From: Prevotellaceae bacterium
GTDB taxonomy: Bacteria; Bacteroidota; Bacteroidia; Bacteroidales; Bacteroidaceae
NCBI GenBank assembly: GCA_031262265.1
Contig: JAISIB010000181.1
Location: 1-10,088, forward strand
Reading direction: 5' to 3'
Length of the DNA stretch: 10,088 nucleotides
The notes beneath the pieces are model-generated. The model was not told where the DNA came from. It did not search any database and was given only the letters and a program-made list of their open reading frames with translations. This document shows positions 1-6,676 of the stretch, in pieces (position 1 is the first letter of the stretch; every line of letters begins with the position of its first letter). A program made the position numbers and the translations under genes.

Positions 1-294
1 CCTATGAACATCATATTCCTCACGGATGGCATACCGCGAAAGGTCAGTGTAGGGAAGCATACTATTACTTTCATGAAATCAGCACCAAGAAACTTTGCCT
101 ACCAAGGAAAGGTTACCCCATTGGTGGTTGCCGCAATGAAAGAAATCGGGCAAGGCAAATTAACACCGGCCGAACTTCAAAAGATAAAACAAGCACTGTC
201 AACCGAAGAGGAGGGTGTAGTAGAAGCTGACGCATACGCCGCTCCGCGCTGGATAACAGATATAATACTTAACCTCAAAAGAACAATTGTATGA
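1..294 (+). CDS. AbiEi/DUF6088-type antitoxin, 3' end (5' part outside window)
   Basis: Likely antitoxin and transcriptional repressor of a type IV (AbiE-like) toxin-antitoxin pair. The frame is open to the left edge, so the first visible ATG (position 4) is probably internal and the start lies outside the window; about 97 codons are seen. The visible part begins with a segment containing FLTDGIPRKV, then GKHTITF, as in the C-terminal half of DUF6088 proteins, where a short beta-rich stretch is followed by a helical segment ending in an APRWI-like motif. In that family an N-terminal winged helix normally comes first and cannot be checked here. The stop codon overlaps the next gene's start (ATGA at 291-294), which implies translational coupling with the toxin gene. 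The family call rests on remembered sequence patterns and on the partner gene. An unrelated small regulator is possible but less likely. Confidence 0.72.
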   Translation, partial: PMNIIFLTDGIPRKVSVGKHTITFMKSAPRNFAYQGKVTPLVVAAMKEIGQGKLTPAELQKIKQALSTEEEGVVEADAYAAPRWITDIILNLKRTIV

Positions 295-1286
295 ATAGTT
301 GGCTCGACATAGAAGAAAGTAGAAGAAGAGCACTTATAGAGAACATAGAAGCAACCCAAGGCATACCAACGAAAGCGGTAGAAAAGGATTGGTGGGTGAC
401 GATGGTGCTACGGGCACTGTTTTCATGTGATTGCGCCGAACATATTGTTTTTAAAGGAGGAACCTCCTTGAGCAAGGCTTGGAATTTAATTGAACGGTTC
501 AGTGAGGACATTGATATAGCCATAGACCGAGCTTTCTTTGGTTTCGAGGGCGAACTGAAACGAAAGCAAATCTCCAACCTACGCCGTGCATCCTGTGCAT
601 ACATCACCAACACGCTACAATATGAACTGGATAAGCAACTGCAAGCACTTGGCATAACGGGGTATAACCTTTTTGTACCACCTACAACAGACACAACCAC
701 CGACCCGCAAACAATAGAGGTGCATTACCATTCTTTGTTTAATGAAGACCAATACATCAAAGACCAAGTGATGGTTGAAATCGGAGCACGTTCGCTGATG
801 GAGCCAAGCCAAGACGTAGCACTACGTTCTATTTTGACAGAAACTTATCCTGCGGCAAATTTTGCGGATGAGTATGTCAATATACCAACGGTCGTACCAC
901 AGCGCACATTCTTGGAAAAGGTTTTTCTCCTGCATGAGGAATTTCAAAAGCCTATAAATAACATTCGGGTGAATAGAATGTCAAGGCATCTCTATGACAT
1001 TTACAAAATAATGGATACGGAATATGCATCGCAGGCTTTAGCCGACAAAGCTCTATACAATGGTATTGTAGAGCATCGCCGGATGTTGACACATATCAAA
1101 GAAGTAGATTACACTACCCATGCCCCGAAAACCATCAACTTTGTGCCGCCATCTAACGTGATAGATGCATGGCGAGAGGATTACAATGCTATGCGTGCAA
1201 GTATGATTTATGGGGATGCTCCCTCTTTCGATGAATTGATTGAAAAGATACGGGAACTGAACAAACGCTTTCGAGAATTAGCGTAA
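291..1286 (+). CDS. AbiEii/AbiGii-type nucleotidyltransferase toxin
   Basis: Predicted 331-residue toxin of the AbiEii family, DNA polymerase beta-like nucleotidyltransferases that act in abortive phage infection or as type IV toxins. Visible motifs fit the fold. FKGGTSLSK at residues 54-62 is the nucleotide-binding motif I. FSEDIDIAI at about 70-78 gives the metal-binding D-x-D pair (D73, D75). A family-typical TFLEKVFLLHEEF segment (about 206-218, K210) is followed by SRHLYDIYKI (231-240, D236), matching the later conserved K and D motifs. The C-terminal part is helical and ends in a charged helix. The protein has the usual length for the family and no broken motif, so it looks functional. 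The ATG at 291 overlaps the upstream stop, which fixes the start and is typical of AbiEi-AbiEii pairs. Target and substrate cannot be read from the sequence; some family members modify tRNA, but this is not shown here. Confidence 0.88.
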   Translation: MNSWLDIEESRRRALIENIEATQGIPTKAVEKDWWVTMVLRALFSCDCAEHIVFKGGTSLSKAWNLIERFSEDIDIAIDRAFFGFEGELKRKQISNLRRASCAYITNTLQYELDKQLQALGITGYNLFVPPTTDTTTDPQTIEVHYHSLFNEDQYIKDQVMVEIGARSLMEPSQDVALRSILTETYPAANFADEYVNIPTVVPQRTFLEKVFLLHEEFQKPINNIRVNRMSRHLYDIYKIMDTEYASQALADKALYNGIVEHRRMLTHIKEVDYTTHAPKTINFVPPSNVIDAWREDYNAMRASMIYGDAPSFDELIEKIRELNKRFRELA

Positions 1287-1293
1287 CAGCACA

Positions 1294-1446
1294 ATGCCCC
1301 GCCGCAAGAAACATATCATCAATGTAAGCCAGCTACCCTGTTATGACGCAGTGATAGCTGCTTTGGAAGAGTTTGAAATCTATCGTCGCCAAGAGATGTT
1401 ACAATACGAAAGCGACTTCGATAGGGTTGTGAAGGAGTTGAAGTAA
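1294..1446 (+). CDS. Small ORF of unknown function, third gene of the AbiE cassette
   Basis: A 50-codon ORF begins 7 bases after the toxin gene's stop, on the same strand, and ends in TAA at 1444-1446. The protein starts with a basic MPRRKKH stretch. A mainly helical, acidic and aromatic body follows (LEEFEIYRRQEML, then ESDFDRVVKEL). It has no signal peptide, membrane segment, zinc motif or recognisable domain. The spacing suggests co-transcription with the AbiE-like pair. I do not recognise the family. It may be a small accessory protein of the cassette, a remnant of a longer gene, or a chance ORF. The close in-operon position and the charged-helix composition favour a real gene, but there is no strong ribosome-binding site, and absence of a Shine-Dalgarno sequence is uninformative in this phylum. 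Confidence 0.5.
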   Translation: MPRRKKHIINVSQLPCYDAVIAALEEFEIYRRQEMLQYESDFDRVVKELK

Positions 1447-1482
1447 CGAGCAAAACGGAAAGGAAACAAAGGAACCCAATAG

Positions 1483-1504
1483 TTACATGCAAATTACATG
1501 CAAA
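1483..1504. repeat. Perfect 11-bp tandem direct repeat
   Basis: The unit TTACATGCAAA occurs twice without a spacer (1483-1493 and 1494-1504), in the short non-coding stretch between the AbiE cassette and the tRNA terminator. It has no visible coding role. It may be a protein-binding site, part of a recombination site at the island edge, or chance slippage. Confidence 0.75.
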
Positions 1505-1514
1505 CGAAAAGCAA

Positions 1515-1542
1515 AAGGAGTTACGAGTAATCGTAACTCCTT
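1515..1542 (-). terminator. Hairpin terminator of the tRNA-Met gene
   Basis: A perfect 12-bp inverted repeat (1515-1526 with 1531-1542) encloses a 4-base loop. Read on the - strand, it lies 10 bases after the tRNA 3' end and is followed by a T-rich run (CTCCTTTTGCTTTTC), so it fits an intrinsic terminator for the tRNA transcript. On the + strand the following bases are less T-rich, but the hairpin could also stop readthrough from the AbiE cassette. Confidence 0.75.
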
Positions 1543-1552
1543 ATCTTCTGCG

Positions 1553-1626
1553 TAGCGCGACCCAGGATTGAACTGGGGACCTCATGATTATGAATCATGC
1601 GCTCTAACCGGCTGAGCTATCGCGCC
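1553..1626 (-). tRNA. tRNA-Met (anticodon CAT)
   Basis: The - strand folds into a complete cloverleaf of 74 bases. The acceptor stem GGCGCGA pairs with TCGCGCT (first pair G-T), with A as discriminator base. The D arm is GCTC/GAGC, the anticodon stem CATGA/TCATG with loop TTCATAA, and the T arm CCCAG/CTGGG with loop TTCAATC. The anticodon is CAT. The anticodon stem lacks the three G-C pairs of initiator tRNA, so this is probably the elongator tRNA-Met. A tRNA-Ile2 whose CAT is modified to lysidine cannot be fully excluded by eye. CCA is not encoded. The gene has its own promoter and terminator and points towards the AbiE cassette. Confidence 0.95.
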
Positions 1627-1643
1627 GTTTTCTTTTGCGGGTG

Positions 1644-1673
1644 CAAAGATAGATGTTTTGCAGAAACCACAAA
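1644..1673 (-). promoter_or_regulatory. Bacteroidetes-type promoter of tRNA-Met
   Basis: The - strand carries TATCTTTG (1644-1651), a full match to the Bacteroidetes -7 element TAnnTTTG. A TTTG at 1670-1673 lies 18 bases upstream and can serve as the -33 element. Transcription would start around 1636-1638, about 10 bases before the mature tRNA 5' end at 1626. Confidence 0.7.
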
Positions 1674-1796
1674 AATAATTTTAGCATAATTACGGGAAAC
1701 GAGCGAAAAGCGAGAAAGTCTGCCAAAGTGTGTTAGATATTTCAAAAAAATACTTACATTGCCAACGAATATTTAAAAGAGATTGAATAGAATCCT

Positions 1797-2183
1797 ATGG
1801 AAAGAGAAAAAGTCTATATGGAATACTTGCTGAAAGCGACAGCCAAACAGATTATCTGGTCATGTATTAGCACGCCGATGGGTTTAAGTACATGGTTTGC
1901 CGATCGTGTCACTTCCGACGAGAAGACATTTACGTTCCAGTGGGGAAAAGAAGAAGAGCGCACGGCAGAAGTTGTCGGCATGCGAGCATATTCTTACATT
2001 TGCTTCCGTTGGTCGGATGACCCCAACGAAGATGAATATTTCGAGATCCGTATGAATAACAACGAGCTAACCAATGACTACGTGATTGAGATTACGGATT
2101 TTGCCGACGTCAACGAGGTGGATGATTTGAAAGAATTGTGGAACTCGCAAATGGATACGCTGCGCAGAACTTGCGGCTTCTGA
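1797..2183 (+). CDS. START-like domain protein of unknown function
   Basis: A 128-residue soluble protein that I recognise as the START-like domain protein conserved in Bacteroidales. The fold is a helix-grip (SRPBCC/START, similar to Aha1 or polyketide cyclase domains) that usually forms a hydrophobic ligand pocket. Visible family features are the early helix with CISTPMGLSTWFAD (about 21-34), the strand series TFTFQWGKEEERTAEVV, RAYSYICFRW and YVIEITDFAD, and the C-terminal helix ending LRRTCGF. There is no signal peptide or membrane segment, so it is probably cytoplasmic. The chosen start gives the family's usual length; ATG at 1818 is a shorter alternative. It stands alone between the divergent tRNA and the permease gene, which has its own promoter just downstream, though readthrough into that gene is possible. 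Ligand and role are unknown. Confidence 0.85.
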   Translation: MEREKVYMEYLLKATAKQIIWSCISTPMGLSTWFADRVTSDEKTFTFQWGKEEERTAEVVGMRAYSYICFRWSDDPNEDEYFEIRMNNNELTNDYVIEITDFADVNEVDDLKELWNSQMDTLRRTCGF

Positions 2184-2201
2184 CTTTTTCTGCTACTTTT
2201 G
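2170..2201 (+). promoter_or_regulatory. Bacteroidetes-type promoter of the lptFG-ribBA-aminotransferase operon
   Basis: TACTTTTG at 2194-2201 matches the -7 consensus TAnnTTTG exactly. CTTG at 2170-2173 lies 20 bases upstream, as expected for the -33 element. Transcription would start near 2208, leaving a leader of roughly 17 bases before the ATG at 2225. The -33 element lies within the last codons of the START-like gene. Confidence 0.7.
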
Positions 2202-2224
2202 CGGTCGGAATTTAGAAGTCAGTC

Positions 2225-4114
2225 ATGCTACGCATCAAGAAACTGGATTTATTTATCGTGAAGAGTTTTGGAACGCTCCTCATCGGGACGTTTTTTATAT
2301 GCCTCTTCATTTTTATGATGCAGTTTCTGTGGCGATACGTAGAGGAACTGGTGGGCAAAGGTCTGTCGATGGATGTAATGGCCAAGTTCTTCTATTATTC
2401 CGGTCTCGGTCTGGTGCCGATGGCCATGCCGCTGGCTATCCTACTTGCCTCCCTGATCACGTTCGGCAACTTCGGCGAACGCTATGAATTGCTGGCTATG
2501 AAGACGGCCGGAATTTCTCTGCTACACATCATGCGCCCGCTTATCGTCGTGGTGATTCTTCTTTGCGGCGTCTCCTTTCTTTTTCAGAATTTGATAGGGC
2601 CAAATGCCTACAAGCGACTATATACGCTCATCTACTCCATGAAGCAGTCGTCACCGGAAGTAGACATACCGGAAGGAGTCTTCTACTCCGAGATCAAAGG
2701 TTACAATATTATGGTCGACAGAAAAGACCGTAAGACGGGCATGCTCTATGATGTGCTGATTTACGACATGAAAGACGGCTTCGACAACGCGCGTATACTC
2801 AACGCGCGCGAGGGACGTATCGAAATGACGTCCGATCGCAAACATTTGTACCTGCATCTGTACGACGGCGAGATGTTTGAGAACCTGCGCAGCCGAAGTG
2901 ATCGTTTGGAGAACGTTCCTTACCGGACGGAGCAATTCAGAGAAAAACATACGCTCATAGAATTCGACTCGGAGTTCAATATGGCTGATGAAAGCGTTAT
3001 GAGCAACCAAGCAATCAGTAAGACCATGTTGATGCTGGAAACTTCGATAGACTCCATGTCGATACGCAACGACAGCATAGGAAGGGTGTACTATCGAGAC
3101 GTTGCTCCCGTATATACCGTATCGCATACCAAAGAAGATTCCATTCGTGCACTCTCGGCACCGGCCACCGACTGCAATACGGATAGTCTGTTCCGAGCGG
3201 CCACGTTGGCACAAAAAGCGAAAATACTCACCTCGGCCGTCAATCGAGCCGATGGCTTGTCCAGCGAATGGACGATGAAAAGCATTCAAGTACAGAACAA
3301 CGACACCAGCATTCGTCGCCACTGGACAGAATGGCATCGCAAATTTACCTACGCCGTCTCGTGCTTGCTCTTTTTCTTTATCGGAGCACCACTGGGAGCT
3401 ATCATTCGCAAAGGAGGATTGGGCATGCCGGTCATCGTATCGGTCGTTCTGTTCATATTCTACTATATTATAGAAAACGTCGGCTACAAAATGGCGCGCG
3501 ACGGCAAGTGGATGATGTTTTTCGGCATGTGGCTAAGCACGGTCGTACTGGCTGCGTTAGGCGCGTTCCTCACTTATAAATCCAACAAAGATTCCGTGGT
3601 ACTCAACGCCGACGCATATATCGAATGGTTCAAGCGTGTGGCAGGTATCCGACCCGTGCGTCACATTTTCCGCAAGGAAGTGATCATCGAAGACCCCGAC
3701 TATCGGCATTTGCCGCAACGATTGGACGAGTTGACGCAAGCCTGTCGGAATTACTCGGCTTCCCATGCGCTATACAAACTGCCTAACTATTATAAACTAT
3801 GGGTCACGGAGTCCGATCAAGACACTTCCATGACGGAAATCAATAACTTATTGGAATCTGTCGTAGACGAAATGTCGAATACCCGCTCCAAAGTTTTACT
3901 AAACGCGCTCAACGCTTACCCGATTATCCCCGTGTCGGCGCACACGAAGCCGTTCGATAAACTATGGCTCAATCTGCTGGCAGGAATATGCCTTCCCGTC
4001 GGATTAGTATTCTATTTCCGTATATGGATATTCCGGCGACGGCTACATAAAGACTTGCAACAAATCATATTCACCAACCAAAACGTAATATCAATCATTT
4101 CAGAGTTAAAATAA
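2225..4114 (+). CDS. LptF/LptG (YjgP/YjgQ) family permease, LPS export
   Basis: Inner-membrane permease of the LptF/LptG family, which works with LptB and LptC to lift lipopolysaccharide from the inner membrane towards the outer membrane. Three hydrophobic segments (about residues 14-33, 60-80, 103-122) precede a periplasmic beta-rich region (about 125-370), and three more follow (about 374-394, 401-418, 429-450). Family hallmarks include PMAMPLAILLASLITFG (65-81), GERYELLAMKTAGIS (84-98) and FFIGAPLGAIIRKGG (384-398). At 629 residues it is much longer than the roughly 360-residue E. coli proteins. The extra length is a wider periplasmic domain and a C-terminal tail (about 451-629) with a seventh hydrophobic stretch near 580-602. 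Only one copy is in the window; a second LptF/G gene is expected elsewhere. It heads an operon with ribBA 3 bases downstream. LptF and LptG cannot be told apart here. Confidence 0.9.
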   Translation: MLRIKKLDLFIVKSFGTLLIGTFFICLFIFMMQFLWRYVEELVGKGLSMDVMAKFFYYSGLGLVPMAMPLAILLASLITFGNFGERYELLAMKTAGISLLHIMRPLIVVVILLCGVSFLFQNLIGPNAYKRLYTLIYSMKQSSPEVDIPEGVFYSEIKGYNIMVDRKDRKTGMLYDVLIYDMKDGFDNARILNAREGRIEMTSDRKHLYLHLYDGEMFENLRSRSDRLENVPYRTEQFREKHTLIEFDSEFNMADESVMSNQAISKTMLMLETSIDSMSIRNDSIGRVYYRDVAPVYTVSHTKEDSIRALSAPATDCNTDSLFRAATLAQKAKILTSAVNRADGLSSEWTMKSIQVQNNDTSIRRHWTEWHRKFTYAVSCLLFFFIGAPLGAIIRKGGLGMPVIVSVVLFIFYYIIENVGYKMARDGKWMMFFGMWLSTVVLAALGAFLTYKSNKDSVVLNADAYIEWFKRVAGIRPVRHIFRKEVIIEDPDYRHLPQRLDELTQACRNYSASHALYKLPNYYKLWVTESDQDTSMTEINNLLESVVDEMSNTRSKVLLNALNAYPIIPVSAHTKPFDKLWLNLLAGICLPVGLVFYFRIWIFRRRLHKDLQQIIFTNQNVISIISELK

Positions 4115-4117
4115 AAC

Positions 4118-5332
4118 ATGGAACAATTCCAATTAAACACCATAGAAGAAGCAATCGTAGACGTTCGTGCCGGAAAATTCGTCATTGTCGTAGACGATGA
4201 GGATCGCGAGAACGAAGGCGACTTCATTATCGCAGCCGAAAAGGTAACGCCCGACGCCATCAACTTCATGCTGACACACGGACGCGGCGTCCTTTGCGCA
4301 CCCGTGACCGAAGAACGATGCCGCGAGTTGGAACTTGATATGCAAGTGTCCAGTAATACATCCATCCACGAGACTCCGTTCACTGTCACGGTCGATCTGT
4401 TGCCCGGTTGCACGACCGGCGTCTCTATGCACGACCGTGCCGCGACTATTCGCGCGCTGGCCGATCCCAAGACGCAGCCTTCCGATTTGGGGCGACCCGG
4501 ACATATCAATCCGCTACGCGCTCGTTCGCGCGGCGTACTTCGTCGTGCCGGCCACACCGAAGCGGCGATAGATTTGGCTAAGTTGTCAGGTCTCTATCCT
4601 GCGGCCGCCTTGATAGAAATTATAAATGAAGACGGAACAATGGCGCGGCTACCGCAACTCATGGAGGTCGCCGCTCGCTTCGGCATGAAAGTTGTCAGCA
4701 TTAAAGACCTTATTGCTTACCGTTTGCAGAAAGAATCGCTCGTAGAGAAAGGAGTTACCGTGACGATGCCCACCGCATACGGCAATTTCAAGCTGACGCC
4801 GTTTCGCCAACTCTCCAACGGATTGGAGCACGTGGCTTTGATCAAAGGAGAATGGCAGAGCGACGAACCCATACTCGTACGCGTACACTCATCGTGTATG
4901 ACGGGAGATATTTTTGGTTCGTGCCGCTGCGAATGCGGAGAACAACTACATGCAGCCATGCGTATGATAGAAAAAGCAGGTAAAGGCGTAGTCGTATATC
5001 TCAATCAGGAAGGACGCGGTATCGGGCTGATGGATAAAATAAAAGCCTATAAACTGCAAGAAGAAGGGTTGGACACGGTAGATGCGAACTTACATTTGGG
5101 ACACCAAGCCGATGAACGCGATTACGGAGTCGGGGCGCAGATACTAAGACAAGTCGGCGTCAGCAAAATGCGCCTGATAACCAACAATCCCGTGAAGCGT
5201 GTCGGCTTAGAGTCGTATGGTCTTTCAATTACCGAGATTGTACCTATCGAGATCACACCCAATCCGTACAACGAGCGATACTTGCGCACCAAGCAGGAAC
5301 GCATGGGGCATCAATTGCATTTCAATAAATAA
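4118..5332 (+). CDS. ribBA: Bifunctional DHBP synthase / GTP cyclohydrolase II (RibBA)
   Basis: Catalyses both entry reactions of riboflavin synthesis. The N-terminal RibB domain (about 1-205) converts ribulose 5-phosphate to 3,4-dihydroxy-2-butanone 4-phosphate. The C-terminal RibA domain (about 206-404) opens GTP to the diaminopyrimidine intermediate. RibB hallmarks are DDEDRENEGD (26-35), HGRGVLCAP (54-62), TGVSMHDRA (100-108) and GVLRRAGHTEA (139-149). RibA shows the zinc ligands C260, C271 and C273 in a C-x10-C-x-C pattern, LNQEGRGIGL (295-304), and the NNPVKRVGLESYGL segment (356-369). All catalytic motifs look intact and the 404-residue length is normal. The start lies 3 bases after the permease stop, so translation is probably coupled. 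No FMN riboswitch is visible in the operon leader, so flavin control, if any, must come from elsewhere. Confidence 0.96.
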   Translation: MEQFQLNTIEEAIVDVRAGKFVIVVDDEDRENEGDFIIAAEKVTPDAINFMLTHGRGVLCAPVTEERCRELELDMQVSSNTSIHETPFTVTVDLLPGCTTGVSMHDRAATIRALADPKTQPSDLGRPGHINPLRARSRGVLRRAGHTEAAIDLAKLSGLYPAAALIEIINEDGTMARLPQLMEVAARFGMKVVSIKDLIAYRLQKESLVEKGVTVTMPTAYGNFKLTPFRQLSNGLEHVALIKGEWQSDEPILVRVHSSCMTGDIFGSCRCECGEQLHAAMRMIEKAGKGVVVYLNQEGRGIGLMDKIKAYKLQEEGLDTVDANLHLGHQADERDYGVGAQILRQVGVSKMRLITNNPVKRVGLESYGLSITEIVPIEITPNPYNERYLRTKQERMGHQLHFNK

Positions 5333-5351
5333 ACCAATAATACCCTCTATT

Positions 5352-6551
5352 ATGAGCACTTACCCGTTATCCGACAGAGTGAACAGTCTCTCGCCCTCCG
5401 AGACGCTGGCTATGTCGCAGAAGAGCAATGAACTGCGCGCGCAAGGCATTGATGTGATCAACCTAAGCGTCGGCGAACCCGATTTCAATACGCCCGACCA
5501 CATCAAGGCAGCCGCCAAACAAGCTATTGACGACAACTATTCCCGCTACTCGCCCGTACCCGGCTATCCCGCCTTGCGTGAAGCCATCGTACACAAGCTA
5601 AAAACAGAAAACGAACTGGAATATACGCCCGCCCAAATATCTTGCGCCAACGGCGCCAAACAATCTGTCTGCAACACACTGATGGTATTGGTCAACGAAG
5701 GCGACGAAGTCATTATACCCGCTCCGTACTGGGTCAGCTATCCGGAGATGGTGAAACTTGCAGGCGGGAAAAATATCATTGTGCCTGCCGGAATCGAACA
5801 GGACTTTAAGATAACGCCCGCACAATTGGAAGCGGCTATCACACCGAAGACAAAAGTGCTCATCCTCTGCTCGCCTTCTAACCCGACCGGCTCTGTCTAT
5901 TCGCAACAGGAACTGGCCGGATTGGCCGACGTACTGGCTAAGCACCCACAGATCTATATCATTGCCGACGAGATATACGAACACATTAATTATATAGGCC
6001 AACATCAGAGCATCGCACAGTTTCCTGCCGTTCGCGACCGCGTGATTATCGTCAACGGAGTTTCTAAGGCTTATGCCATGACCGGCTGGCGCATCGGTTT
6101 CATCGCCGGGCCGCAATGGATCGTAGCCGCTTGCAACAAGCTACAAGGACAATACACTTCCGGACCCTGCTCCGTATCGCAAAAAGCCGCCGAAGCGGCT
6201 TATACCGGTACGCAACGACCGGTAGCTGAGATGTGCGAAGCATTTCGCCGCCGCCGCGATTTGGTAGTGAAGTTGGCCAAAGAGATACCGCACTTGGGCG
6301 TTAACGTACCTGAGGGTGCATTTTACCTATTTCCCACTTGTGATTATTATTTCGGGAAGACCGACGGCACGCGTACCGTCACCGATGCCGCTTCTCTCGC
6401 CATGTATTTACTGGAAGTAGGACATGTGGCCTGCGTCGGCGGTGCTGCTTTCGGCGCGCCCAACTGTATTCGTCTCAGCTACGCTACTTCGGACGACAAT
6501 ATCGTAGAAGCGATGCGACGCATCAAGGACGCGTTGGAGAGGTTACATTGA
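5352..6551 (+). CDS. Class I pyridoxal-phosphate aminotransferase, aspartate aminotransferase type
   Basis: PLP-dependent fold-type I aminotransferase, 399 residues, of the bacterial (Ib) aspartate aminotransferase group. It probably transfers amino groups between aspartate and 2-oxoglutarate; other amino acid substrates are possible. Expected residues are present: NLSVGEPDFNTP near the N-terminus (37-48), GAKQ (101-104), W127, SNPTG with N177 (176-180), ADEIY with D206 and Y209, the Schiff-base lysine K239 in SKAYAMTGWR, and R374 in the substrate carboxylate motif IRLSYA. The frame stays open upstream to ATG 5217, but that part overlaps ribBA out of frame. ATG 5352 gives the family's usual N-terminus and lies 19 bases after ribBA. 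It is likely the last gene of the permease operon and is followed by a strong hairpin terminator. Confidence 0.93.
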   Translation: MSTYPLSDRVNSLSPSETLAMSQKSNELRAQGIDVINLSVGEPDFNTPDHIKAAAKQAIDDNYSRYSPVPGYPALREAIVHKLKTENELEYTPAQISCANGAKQSVCNTLMVLVNEGDEVIIPAPYWVSYPEMVKLAGGKNIIVPAGIEQDFKITPAQLEAAITPKTKVLILCSPSNPTGSVYSQQELAGLADVLAKHPQIYIIADEIYEHINYIGQHQSIAQFPAVRDRVIIVNGVSKAYAMTGWRIGFIAGPQWIVAACNKLQGQYTSGPCSVSQKAAEAAYTGTQRPVAEMCEAFRRRRDLVVKLAKEIPHLGVNVPEGAFYLFPTCDYYFGKTDGTRTVTDAASLAMYLLEVGHVACVGGAAFGAPNCIRLSYATSDDNIVEAMRRIKDALERLH

Positions 6552-6639
6552 TACCTCCATATCCGCGTTTCTTGTTGAGATATCAAAGCCGCTCAGTAAA
6601 TTATCCGAGCCGGAAAACAAAAGAACCTACGAGGAAAAT

Positions 6640-6676
6640 CAAAGAAGCCCGACCATTAGTTGATCGGGCTTCTTTG
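6640..6676. terminator. Bidirectional terminator between convergent operons
   Basis: A perfect 13-bp inverted repeat (6640-6652 with 6664-6676) encloses an 11-base loop. On the + strand it lies 88 bases after the aminotransferase stop and is followed by a moderately T-rich stretch. On the - strand it closes the mrp operon, followed by ATTTTCC. The right arm encodes the last mrp codons and the mrp stop lies in the loop. Confidence 0.85.

Noticed and set aside
1733..1762. Possible promoter before the START-like gene (TACATTGC at 1755-1762 with TTAG 18 bases upstream)
   Set aside because: The -7 part lacks the final TTG of the consensus in register and the -33 part is weak. A promoter is expected here, but this match is not convincing.
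2651..3337. 228-codon open frame on the - strand inside the permease gene
   Set aside because: It lies wholly antisense to a gene with clear family motifs, shows no recognisable domain and has the composition of a shadow frame.
4012..4557. 181-codon - strand open frame across the lptFG/ribBA junction
   Set aside because: It is antisense to two well-supported genes, and its arginine- and serine-rich product matches nothing known to me.
4547..4570. Apparent deviation in RibB (SRGVLRRAGHTEA where many have GGVL)
   Set aside because: As I remember them, Bacteroidetes RibBA proteins share this form, so it is not a lost active-site residue.
5217..5351. N-terminal extension of the aminotransferase frame
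   Set aside because: It overlaps the 3' end of ribBA out of frame, and the family's usual N-terminus starts at ATG 5352.
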